From: Parvularculaceae bacterium | Lineage (GTDB): Bacteria > Pseudomonadota > Alphaproteobacteria > Caulobacterales > Parvularculaceae | Direction: 5' to 3' | NCBI GenBank assembly: GCA_028284065.1 | Contig: JANQSJ010000011.1 | Span: 620,001-684,000, forward strand | DNA: 64,000 nucleotides | In this document: piece after piece, positions 37,401 through 44,523 of the stretch | Layout of the letters: every line of letters starts with the position of its first letter | How positions within the stretch are numbered: position 1 is the stretch's first letter | Translations under genes and position numbers: made by a program | Notes under the pieces: model-generated | Databases searched by the model: none | Told to the model about the DNA's origin: nothing | The model's input: only the letters and a program-made list of their open reading frames with translations

Positions 37401-37786
37401 AGGGTCCACAGGTTCATCGACCCGGACCGATCGGAAATAAATGCAAGCCTTTCCCCGTCGGGCGAAACGCGCGGCTGCACCGACCAGTCGCTTCCGCCGA
37501 CAAGACGGCGCGCGGCGCCGCCCTCCGCCGGCAAGCTGTAGATGTCGCCTAGATGATCGAAATAGATCGTCCGTCCGTCAGGAGACACGTCGACGGACAT
37601 CCATGTGCCTTCATCGGTGGTGAACTCGATCTTGCGCGTTGCCATCGCGCGGGGCGGGTCGCTGCGCGCTCCTGCAACGGCGACGGCGCTTTGCCCCGGT
37701 GCGAAACCGCCCGCCGCCAGCACGTACAAAACTGACGCGATGACGAGACTTAAACAACGCCTACGGACAAGGAGGATCGAAGGCAT
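34370..37786 (-). CDS. Secreted beta-propeller amidohydrolase (1138 aa)
   Basis: It has a signal peptide (CLSLVIASVLYVLAAGGFA), a long TolB/WD40-like propeller region (about 45-700, with repeated SPDG motifs such as VSPDGERLAFISDRSGS and LSPDGRLIAFTAYD) and a C-terminal amidohydrolase domain (about 720-1100). Metal ligands are visible as FIDTHAHPDT, with a further His/Asp-rich segment SIGDHGEWG; the C terminus has the usual GTIEPGKLADFVIIDGDPL. It likely hydrolyses a cyclic amide, dipeptide or similar compound in the periplasm. It is transcribed after the TonB receptor gene and overlaps the PLP enzyme gene by 74 nt. The substrate is unknown. Confidence 0.9.
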   Translation of the reverse strand: MPSILLVRRRCLSLVIASVLYVLAAGGFAPGQSAVAVAGARSDPPRAMATRKIEFTTDEGTWMSVDVSPDGRTIYFDHLGDIYSLPAEGGAARRLVGGSDWSVQPRVSPDGERLAFISDRSGSMNLWTLDLMTGDAAQLSPHAPGGQLFFADPEWTPEGDGVLVWATRRRNWFLGNLPREIRLYDARDGSKFRSLTGVGRASISGAESPSMSPHGKTLYYARFRETVSPFYGDRVLPEWQLEGRDIGSGRTFALPSAQATFALSSWHGGGFAPQLSRDGKKIVYGSRHGADTGLRLLNLETGEDRWLVFPVDRDQQESNFFYNLPNMGFSPDSEFLFAGFGGGLNRVRLDTGDVEPIPFTVDVKQEIAPPIRPKRRLPDDIGPPRRIRNPALSPDGRLIAFTAYDRVYVMDATGGTPRRIDPRSMQQSYPTWSPDGGAVAYVGYTAEGGGHVWRADLNGGDPKRLTRRAGNYVWPVFGRRGDTLYVSRIGGPHGEAARPPFDLVRLSLESGPDAAEEVGKANVVSATAQPARIHAHGDSDAQVTISVRHVLATLAADEPASMASVSAAGRPYNRRAQRLNELNAEDVAVSPDGAMIAAQIGHQIYVVPKSYLSPSHNGKLSLPEWGRGDEGGVRRVSRIGGEFPSWSADGNSLIYSLGDTIYRHDRTGDGSFSAEPTSEVRAPPLLDSEGAKGVFAVRNVRLLTMLGDRPIKNGVVVVEDGRIAAAGSARDIDVPKGAKIIDGAGGLLMPSFIDTHAHPDTASDGAGIRVGQPWPFLNYLAFGVTAIHDPAQAMGDLEYGDLIRAGRLIGPRIFGSGPHVTWQRGRLNSFDDASALVARYRDGWRTLSLKEYVTADRRGRRWIADAARQAGQLLPVFEGEDFNYNMTHLIDGYGDMSHSIGVAPLYDDVIQMIARSGMSVSYQFGTLRGEGAPSAMYRFMNEVDPLTDENAARFMPDERRRRRLARRLEIHPSEHAYPLMARQAASLQRAGVDVSIGDHGEWGGLGYHWEIWAAASGMSNYEALRMATILGARTLGMEADLGTIEPGKLADFVIIDGDPLKRIEDTLNVRVVATGGRVYKAPSLDQIWPQRKALSYDRWWEDAAPPVRPDTEAIRGADDELDWTTHSLIDDAGAAPRP
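34444..34460 (-). promoter_or_regulatory. Ribosome binding site setting a GTG start inside the amidohydrolase gene
   Basis: On the minus strand ACGGAGGCGATTC precedes GTG at 34443. The strong GGAGG decides the start of the PLP enzyme within the coding sequence of the upstream gene and implies translational coupling. Confidence 0.7.
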
Positions 37787-37795
37787 TGCCGCTCC

Positions 37796-37828
37796 AAAAA
37801 AGTCGGGAGCCGGCGGCCGCCGACTCCC
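37796..37828 (-). terminator. Intrinsic terminator (possible attenuator) after the TonB receptor gene
   Basis: Read on the minus strand, GGGAGTCGGCGG and CCGCCGGCTCCC form a long GC stem with one mismatch, followed three bases later by T6. It lies between the receptor stop (37854) and the amidohydrolase start (37786), so it may limit read-through into the downstream genes. Confidence 0.75.
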
Positions 37829-37853
37829 AATGGCTGCCCGGAGGGATATGGGC

Positions 37854-40100
37854 TCACCAATCGACGTTCAGACCAACGCGGACTTCCCTTGGCGGGATCG
37901 GCTTGATCCCTGAGCCGTTCCACGAGAACGAGCTGTCAAAGCCGAGTTCGTTGAACCCGTTTGTGACGTTTACGCTCAGCTGAACATTGTCTGAGACAGG
38001 ATACCGGACGTCGAAGTTTGTGACGAAGTCCGATGGCAACATGAAGAAGCCATCTAGCCCAATCTCAGGCTGAGGCGACCGAATGAAGTCGTTGCCGGCA
38101 CGCTCGCCGCGATAGACGACGCCGCCGCCGACGCGTAGCCCATCCAGGAAATTGTCCGTTTCAAACAGATAGTTCGTATAGAACGAAACGCTGTTTTCCG
38201 GCACATTCGCCAGCGCCCGCCCTTCCGCTTCGGGCGCATCGGGCGCAGCGGTTATCTCCGTATCGAGATAGGCGTACGCGAAAAAGACGCGCCACTGGGG
38301 CGTCAAACGCCCCACCACTTCGAACTCAAATCCGCGGCTTTGCTGCGAACCGGCCGGCAGCGAGAAAGCGCCGCCGAACCGGAAATCGTCTACGGCGATG
38401 TTCGAGCGCTCGATGTCGAACGCGGCCAACGTAACCAGCAATTCGCCGTCGAACAATTCCGCCTTCGCGCCAATCTCCGCCTGCTTCCCGGTTTCCGGAG
38501 GCAACAGATTCAAGGGAACTTCGACGCCGTCAACGATCTGCCCCGTTTGAGCGAATGTTGGGAAGAATGATGTGGCGTAGTTCCCATAGAGGTTGAGTTC
38601 GGTGATGAACCCGGCGTCCTTAACGACGTTAATCAGACCACCAACATTAAATGTGACGTCGTCCACTTCAAGCGATTCAGCGTCATTCGTCGCTTCAACA
38701 GTGTCATAGCGAACGCCGCCAGTGACCGTGAAGAACGGCAATGGCCGCAAGAGCGCCTGGAACGACGCGGAATACACCTCTTCTTCCGTTTCGTTGATGC
38801 CGCCGAAGGTCACCTCAGGTCGTCCGATCCCGAAGTCCGGGTTATCCACGTTAAAGACGAAGCCGGGGATTGTCCGCGCCCCACCCCAGCTCTCGCCTTC
38901 CGCGTCGAAACTGATGTGCTCGCCGGTAACGACGATGCTGTTTTCGCGTCCGAACAGATCGAAGTCGTAACGCAACTCAAGCTGTTGCCCGAAGGTGGAG
39001 TCCTTGCCGCCCTGAGGTCGGCGGATCTGGAACTCCTCCACATCGCCTCGATTGAACGTCCCGTTATTCGTGACGACGCCATCGTTCTCGAACACGATGA
39101 AGCGCGGTCGGGCGTACCGCCGCTCGAATTCCGATTGCGTCTGATAGATGTTCACCTTGCCGGAGAAGGATTCGTTGAACTCATGTTGAACGAGAAGCTG
39201 CAGGCTCTGCGCTTGCGTGTTCGCGAAGTTCCACGGCTGGCCCGTGAACAAGCCGCGGTTCTGCTCGAAGAACGACACTGGCACTTCGCCGAGATCGTTT
39301 GTGGGCAGTCCCGCCTCCGGCACATTGTTGATGCGCTGCGCATAACCGACAAGCTGGACAAGCGTTTTGTCAGTGAGATCGTACTCAAGCGACGGCGCGA
39401 AAACGACCGTGTCCGACTCAACGAAGTCGATAAAACTGCCCGCGTCTTCATACGCGCCGACAACCCGGTACCGCAGCCGATCCGTGATCGAGCCCGTGGA
39501 ATCCGCCTCAACGCGATAGAAATCATTTGAGCCGACGAGCGCCCGAACCGAGCCTTGCGATTCAGCTTTCGGCGTCTTCGTCACGACATTGACGATGCCG
39601 CCCGGATTAGCGCGGCCGAACTCGATGCCGCTCGGCCCCTTGATGAACTCGATCCGTTCAACGGCGGCGAGATCCATATCGAAGTTGCGCACGATCGACA
39701 CGCCGTTCTGCTTGAAGCCTGTGACGGTGTCGAGCGTAAAGCCGCGCGCGAAATAGTCCGTATTGACGCCGCCCGAGAGCTGCACGGCTGTCAGGCCGCC
39801 AATCAGGTTCGACGCCTGTATGGTGTTGAAGCTGTTAGTCGTTTCAAGAAGTTCTCGGGAGACGACGGAAATCGAGAAGGGCGTTTCGACAAGAGGCAGG
39901 TTAAATCCCGTACCCGACGCCGTGTTGTCCCGGAAGCTCCGTATCCCTTCGACCACGATCTCATCAGGCCCGTCGTCCGACAGATCCGACTGGGCCCAGG
40001 CGGGCGCGCCAAGCGCCAGCGCCGCGGACATAGCGGCCGACGCCGTCAGTCGACGCCGCATCCGCTCTCGAAACTCGGTTTGGTGTACTGACCTTAGCAT
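37854..40100 (-). CDS. TonB-dependent siderophore-type receptor
   Basis: This outer-membrane active transporter (748 aa) has a signal peptide (TASAAMSAALALGAPAWAQ), a TonB-box-like DEIVVEG, a plug domain (GFNLPLVETPFSISVVSREL, then KGPSGIEFGRANPGGIVN) and a 22-strand barrel ending REVRVGLNVDW. The form is that of the TIGR01783 siderophore-receptor class, but its position in a LacI-type catabolic cluster suggests an organic nutrient rather than only ferric siderophore. ATG 40100 is chosen because GGGAGGGGAAT precedes it; the ORF itself extends to 40148. It is divergent from the dioxygenase gene with a palindromic operator between them. Confidence 0.93.
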   Translation of the reverse strand: MLRSVHQTEFRERMRRRLTASAAMSAALALGAPAWAQSDLSDDGPDEIVVEGIRSFRDNTASGTGFNLPLVETPFSISVVSRELLETTNSFNTIQASNLIGGLTAVQLSGGVNTDYFARGFTLDTVTGFKQNGVSIVRNFDMDLAAVERIEFIKGPSGIEFGRANPGGIVNVVTKTPKAESQGSVRALVGSNDFYRVEADSTGSITDRLRYRVVGAYEDAGSFIDFVESDTVVFAPSLEYDLTDKTLVQLVGYAQRINNVPEAGLPTNDLGEVPVSFFEQNRGLFTGQPWNFANTQAQSLQLLVQHEFNESFSGKVNIYQTQSEFERRYARPRFIVFENDGVVTNNGTFNRGDVEEFQIRRPQGGKDSTFGQQLELRYDFDLFGRENSIVVTGEHISFDAEGESWGGARTIPGFVFNVDNPDFGIGRPEVTFGGINETEEEVYSASFQALLRPLPFFTVTGGVRYDTVEATNDAESLEVDDVTFNVGGLINVVKDAGFITELNLYGNYATSFFPTFAQTGQIVDGVEVPLNLLPPETGKQAEIGAKAELFDGELLVTLAAFDIERSNIAVDDFRFGGAFSLPAGSQQSRGFEFEVVGRLTPQWRVFFAYAYLDTEITAAPDAPEAEGRALANVPENSVSFYTNYLFETDNFLDGLRVGGGVVYRGERAGNDFIRSPQPEIGLDGFFMLPSDFVTNFDVRYPVSDNVQLSVNVTNGFNELGFDSSFSWNGSGIKPIPPREVRVGLNVDW

Positions 40101-40210
40101 ATTCCCCTCCCGGCCCTCCGGCCATCCAAGAAAAGTCAATCGAAACAACGAGGCGGGGCCAATTGAGATCTATCTTCAGCTCTCTTCTTGACGTCCGCCC
40201 GCGCCGCCGG

Positions 40211-40228
40211 TATGGTAGCGCTACCATA
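40211..40228. promoter_or_regulatory. Perfect 18-bp palindrome, probable LacI-family operator
   Basis: TATGGTAGCGCTACCATA is an exact palindrome with the central CG typical of LacI/GalR operators. It lies 30 bp before the dioxygenase start and about 110 bp from the receptor start, so it can control both divergent units. A 15/18 match is found before the lacI-type gene at 47900. Confidence 0.8.
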
Positions 40229-40257
40229 AACGATAACAAATATGTGAAGGTCTGTCT

Positions 40258-41181
40258 ATGTTGTCGGCCCAACAGATTGAAACATTCTGGCGGCAGGGAT
40301 TCCTTGTCGCGCATAATATGCTGCCGCCTGAGACCGTGAGAGCGTTATCTGACGCGGTCGACGAGTTCGTGGACGCGTCGCGGAGCATTCGCCATAGCAA
40401 TAGCGTTTTCGACCTGGACGATGCGCACACATCCGAAAAGCCCATCCTCAGACGAATTAAGAACCCGCAGGATCAGCACCCCGCCTTTCGGGACGTGCTG
40501 AAGGACGCGCGGGTCGTTGAGGCCCTCACTCAACTCCTCGGCCCGAATGTTCGGCTCTATACGGGGACGCAGAAAGTCAATCTCAAGCCGGTGGGCGAAA
40601 AAGCGCCCGTCAACTGGCATCAGGACTGGGCCACATATCCGCATACGAACGACAGCCTCATCGCCATGAGCGTCTTTATTGACGACGTCACGGAAGAGAA
40701 CGGTCCGCTCCTGGCGATCCCCGGGACGCACCGAGGCCCAGCCTATGACCATACGAGCGAAGACGGCTATTTCGTCGGCGCGATTGACGCAAAAAAATCC
40801 GGATTGGACGTTTCTAAAGCGCAATCCATGACGGGCGAAGCGGGATCGGTCGGGTTCCACCATGTCCGCGTCGTGCACGGCTCAGTCGTCAATCGATCGG
40901 AGGGAACGCGGCGCCTCCTCATTTACACCTGCGCCGCCGCTGACGCCTGGCCGCTATCGGGCACCTACACGCCGCGGATCATCGGGCCCAAGGAAAACGA
41001 GTCGCTCACCCTGGAGGAATATGATTCGCGCATGATCGCGGGAGAGCCGACGCTCGAACCACGTTTAGAGAAGGTCCCGGCGCGCATTCCGCAGCCGATC
41101 GCGCAAAACGCGGGGTCGGTCTATGAAATTCAGCGCAATTTCGAAGGCTCGATCGACAAGGACTTCGCGGAAAAGGAATGA
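40258..41181 (+). CDS. Phytanoyl-CoA dioxygenase (PhyH) family Fe(II)/2-oxoglutarate oxygenase
   Basis: This 307-aa cytoplasmic enzyme hydroxylates an unactivated carbon using 2-oxoglutarate and O2. The iron ligands are His121 and Asp123 in NWHQDWATYPH and a distal His207 in RVVHGSVVNRS; Arg218/219 would bind 2-oxoglutarate. PhyH relatives hydroxylate free amino acids, ectoine, and lipids. Here the next gene encodes a D-hydroxyamino-acid lyase, so the pair could first hydroxylate and then cleave. The stop overlaps the next start by 4 nt. The substrate is unknown. Confidence 0.9.
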   Translation: MLSAQQIETFWRQGFLVAHNMLPPETVRALSDAVDEFVDASRSIRHSNSVFDLDDAHTSEKPILRRIKNPQDQHPAFRDVLKDARVVEALTQLLGPNVRLYTGTQKVNLKPVGEKAPVNWHQDWATYPHTNDSLIAMSVFIDDVTEENGPLLAIPGTHRGPAYDHTSEDGYFVGAIDAKKSGLDVSKAQSMTGEAGSVGFHHVRVVHGSVVNRSEGTRRLLIYTCAAADAWPLSGTYTPRIIGPKENESLTLEEYDSRMIAGEPTLEPRLEKVPARIPQPIAQNAGSVYEIQRNFEGSIDKDFAEKE

Positions 41182-42347
41182 AAACGGAAGAGAGGGGGCG
41201 ACGTCCGCCGGACGTAGTGGGCCGTTCGTGGCGGGAGCTTGATACGCCGGCGCTTGCGTTTGATATCGACGCCATTGACCGAAACATCGAGAAGATGGCC
41301 GGCTTCCTGCGGGAGCGCGGCAAGAGGTGTCGTCCGCATTTTAAGGCCCACATGTGCTCGCGGCTCGCGCTGCGGCAAGTGGAGGCAGGCGCGATCGGCC
41401 TTTGCGCGGCGAAGGTCAGCGCGGCGGAAATTCTCGCCGACGCAGGCGTCGATGACATCCTGATCGCAAACCAGGTCAACGTTCCGGTCAAGATCCGTCG
41501 ATTGATGGCCCTCGCGCAACGCGCGGACGTCAAAATTCTTGTCGATGCGGCGGACAATGCGGAGCAGTTGGACGAGGCCGCGGGCGCGGCCGGCGTGAAG
41601 CTCGGCGCGCTCATTGAGGTCCGCGCCCGCAGCGACGCCAGCACCTTTGCGAAAGGCTACACCCGCAATGGGGTCGACACGGCCGCCGACGCGGCCACCC
41701 TCGCCATTGAGATCGATCGACTGCCGAACCTCGAATTGCGCGGGGTCATGGCCTATGAAGGTCCGCATCCGAAGGAGCAGGACCCGACGCGTCGGCGCGA
41801 CGCGATCTTGCGGGATTTCGGCGTCATGTTCGAATACCTTGAGGCAGCAAAACGCGCCGGCCTATCATGCGAGATCGTCTCCGTCGGCGGAACCGCAACC
41901 TACCGGATTTCAAGCGAGATAGACGACGTCACCGAATTGCAGCCCGGCTCCTATGTCGTGATGAATACGATGAAATCTCGACTGGCGCCTGAGTTTGAAC
42001 AGGCGCTATTTCTTATAAGTTCCGTTGTCGGAAGGCCAGAGCCGGAAACCGCGGTCCTCGACGTCGGCATGAAGAGCCTCAAGATGAGCAAGCAGGATAC
42101 GACGGATGCGGACGCCGACCGCCCGCCGATCGTCTCCATCGACCGCGCGGCGCTTCACCATTTGTCCGAGGAGCACGCCGCCGCCTCGCTCTCAGGCGAC
42201 GCGCGCAAATTGGCGATCGGCGATCGCGTGATGCTGGCGCCGAGCTATGGCGCCCCGACAATGAACTATCACGACTTCGCCTACGTCCTGCGGGACGGCG
42301 TGGTCGAAGATGTCTGGCCGATAGACGCGCGCGGCTGCTCCCAGTGA
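41178..42347 (+). CDS. PLP-dependent D-threonine aldolase-like enzyme (alanine racemase fold)
   Basis: This 389-aa enzyme is of the same family as the gene at 33.3 kb. The PLP lysine lies in RPHFKAHMCS. The metal site reads YHDF (His-x-Asp), as in metal-dependent D-threonine aldolases, not the His-x-Cys of DSD1. It should cleave a beta-hydroxy-D-amino acid to glycine and an aldehyde. Start ATG 41178 overlaps the dioxygenase gene by 4 nt, so the two are probably translationally coupled and act in sequence. Confident on family, tentative on reaction. Confidence 0.87.
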   Translation: MKTEERGRRPPDVVGRSWRELDTPALAFDIDAIDRNIEKMAGFLRERGKRCRPHFKAHMCSRLALRQVEAGAIGLCAAKVSAAEILADAGVDDILIANQVNVPVKIRRLMALAQRADVKILVDAADNAEQLDEAAGAAGVKLGALIEVRARSDASTFAKGYTRNGVDTAADAATLAIEIDRLPNLELRGVMAYEGPHPKEQDPTRRRDAILRDFGVMFEYLEAAKRAGLSCEIVSVGGTATYRISSEIDDVTELQPGSYVVMNTMKSRLAPEFEQALFLISSVVGRPEPETAVLDVGMKSLKMSKQDTTDADADRPPIVSIDRAALHHLSEEHAAASLSGDARKLAIGDRVMLAPSYGAPTMNYHDFAYVLRDGVVEDVWPIDARGCSQ

Positions 42348-42396
42348 TGCGATGACGCCGCGCGCAAGGGCGCGCCAGTTGAACCGGAACTTCAAA

Positions 42397-44490
42397 ATGA
42401 CCTCGACATACAGGCTCGGCGTAGACATCGGCGGCACCTTCACGGACATCGTCCTGCTTCGCGAAGATGGCGTCGTCTTCAGCAAGAAGATTCTCTCCAC
42501 GCCGGATGACTACAGCCGCGCCATTGAAGACGGCGTCGCGCAATTGCTTGCGGAAACGACGATAGAGCCGGGCGACATCGTTGAGTTCGGGCACGGTACG
42601 ACCGTCGCCACCAACACGATCATCGAGCGTAAGGGCGTCGAGTCCGCGCTTATTACGACGAAAGGCTTCCGCGACGTTCTGGAGCTCGGCCGATACCGCG
42701 TGCCGCGACTTTACGACCTCGCCTGGCGCAAGCCCGACCCGCTGGTCGAGCGCCGGTTACGTTTTGAAGCAGACGAACGCATGAATGCGCGCGGCGAGCC
42801 CATAAAGCCGCTGCTGCTGGAGACGATCGATGCGGCCGCCGAAGCGATAGCCATGAGCGGGGTCACGTCGGTCGCGATCTGCTTCTTGCATTCCTACGCC
42901 AACGGCGACCACGAACGTCAGGCTGCGGAGCGCCTTCGGCGACGCTTGCCGGACCTTTCCATCTCGATTTCGAGCGATCTCTCCCCGCAGCTTCAGGAGT
43001 ACGAGCGCACGAGCACCACGGTCGTCAACGCTTATCTTCGGCCGATCATCGACCGCTACGTCGAGTCGCTTCAACAGCGCATGAAGACGCTCGACATCGG
43101 CGCGCCGCTGAAGATCATGCAGTCGAGCGGCTCGATGATGCCGGGGCGAACGGCGGCGGATCAGCCAATCTACATAATCGAATCCGGCCCCGCAGCAGGG
43201 GTCGTTGGCGCGCGCGAGATTTCAACGGCGCGGGACATCGGCGACGTGATTGTATTCGATATGGGCGGCACGACGGCTAAAGCGTCGATCGTCGCGGACG
43301 GCGCGTTTTCCATGATGCCCGAAACGGAAGTGGGCGGCGGCGCGGCGCTTGGCGGCCACCGCCTAATCAAGGGCGCCGGCTATATCGTTCAGGCGCCGAC
43401 GATAGACATTGCGGAAGTCGGGGCCGGCGGCGGCAGCATCGCGCACCTCGATGACGCAGGCGGCCTCCGCGTCGGCCCCCGCAGCGCCGGCGCGTCGCCG
43501 GGTCCCGCCTGTTATGGGCGCGGCGGCGAGGACGCGACCGTTACCGACGCCAACCTTCTGCTCGGATATCTGAACCCGGATCGTCTTGTGGGCGGCGAAC
43601 TGGAGATTCGCCAAGACCTTGCTAACGACGCGATCTCGCGCCTCGGCGACAGTCTTGGACTTGACTCAACGGAAACCGCCTTCGGCATTCATCAGCTTGC
43701 GAACAGCAGCATGTTGCGCGCCCTGAAGAGCGTTACTATCGAGCGGGGCTTCGACCCTGCGTCATTCACGCTTTTCGCCATCGGCGGTAATGGCGGCGTC
43801 CACGGATGGGGCATGGCCGAAGCGCTCGACATCCGCCGGATCGTCATCCCGCCCGTCTCCGGCCTCTTCAGCGCGCTCGGACTGTTGTTTGTCGACGTGG
43901 AGCGCGAGGCGGTGCGGGCTTACTACAAGCCGCTCGCTGACATTGACCCAACGGACTTGGCTGAGGAAGTTCGAAAGACACGGGCGCTAGTCGGCGAGAT
44001 GCTCGCTTCCGACGGGTTTGAAGACGAACGCGCCCACGACGTACAGGTCTTCCTCGGGCTGAAGTATCAGGGACAGATGGAAAGCCTCACCGCCCCGCTT
44101 CCCACAGGCGAGATCGACAACGCCGCCATCGCGGACGTCGCCGAAGCTTTCGGCGCGGAGCACGAGCGCGCCTTCGGATATCGATCGGATCGCGAGCCCC
44201 TGCAGGTCGTGTTCATTAAGGCGGTTGGCCGCGCCGCATCGGAGCGCAATCGCGTTCCAGATGGCGTCAATCGAGGAGACGCGCGCGAAACGCCGACGAG
44301 CGAACCCAGGAGAGCCTATTTCGGCCCTGAATTCGGTTGGCGTAACGCCGAGGTATTCACGTCCCGCAGCGACCTCGTCGTCCGACGCGAAGGCCCGGCG
44401 ATTGTCGAGGAATATGACTGCACCACCGTCATCCCGCCTCGCTGGGCGGGTCAGTGCGACGACTGGGGCAATATCGTCCTTACACGGTAA
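42397..44490 (+). CDS. hyuA: Hydantoinase/oxoprolinase subunit A (HyuA)
   Basis: This ATP-dependent ring-opening subunit acts on 5-oxoproline, N-methylhydantoin, acetone-type or similar substrates (697 aa). It has the ATP-binding motif GVDIGGTFTDIVL at the N terminus, GHGTTVATNTIIERKG, and a second phosphate motif VIVFDMGGTTAKASIV. Paired with HyuB from the next gene. I chose ATG 42397 since it gives the normal spacing to GVDIGG; an ATG at 42352 would add 15 basic residues. Substrate class cannot be fixed by eye. Confidence 0.92.
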   Translation: MTSTYRLGVDIGGTFTDIVLLREDGVVFSKKILSTPDDYSRAIEDGVAQLLAETTIEPGDIVEFGHGTTVATNTIIERKGVESALITTKGFRDVLELGRYRVPRLYDLAWRKPDPLVERRLRFEADERMNARGEPIKPLLLETIDAAAEAIAMSGVTSVAICFLHSYANGDHERQAAERLRRRLPDLSISISSDLSPQLQEYERTSTTVVNAYLRPIIDRYVESLQQRMKTLDIGAPLKIMQSSGSMMPGRTAADQPIYIIESGPAAGVVGAREISTARDIGDVIVFDMGGTTAKASIVADGAFSMMPETEVGGGAALGGHRLIKGAGYIVQAPTIDIAEVGAGGGSIAHLDDAGGLRVGPRSAGASPGPACYGRGGEDATVTDANLLLGYLNPDRLVGGELEIRQDLANDAISRLGDSLGLDSTETAFGIHQLANSSMLRALKSVTIERGFDPASFTLFAIGGNGGVHGWGMAEALDIRRIVIPPVSGLFSALGLLFVDVEREAVRAYYKPLADIDPTDLAEEVRKTRALVGEMLASDGFEDERAHDVQVFLGLKYQGQMESLTAPLPTGEIDNAAIADVAEAFGAEHERAFGYRSDREPLQVVFIKAVGRAASERNRVPDGVNRGDARETPTSEPRRAYFGPEFGWRNAEVFTSRSDLVVRREGPAIVEEYDCTTVIPPRWAGQCDDWGNIVLTR

Positions 44491-44523
44491 TTCTATCGAG
44501 AAAGCGAATATCAGGCGGAGCCA

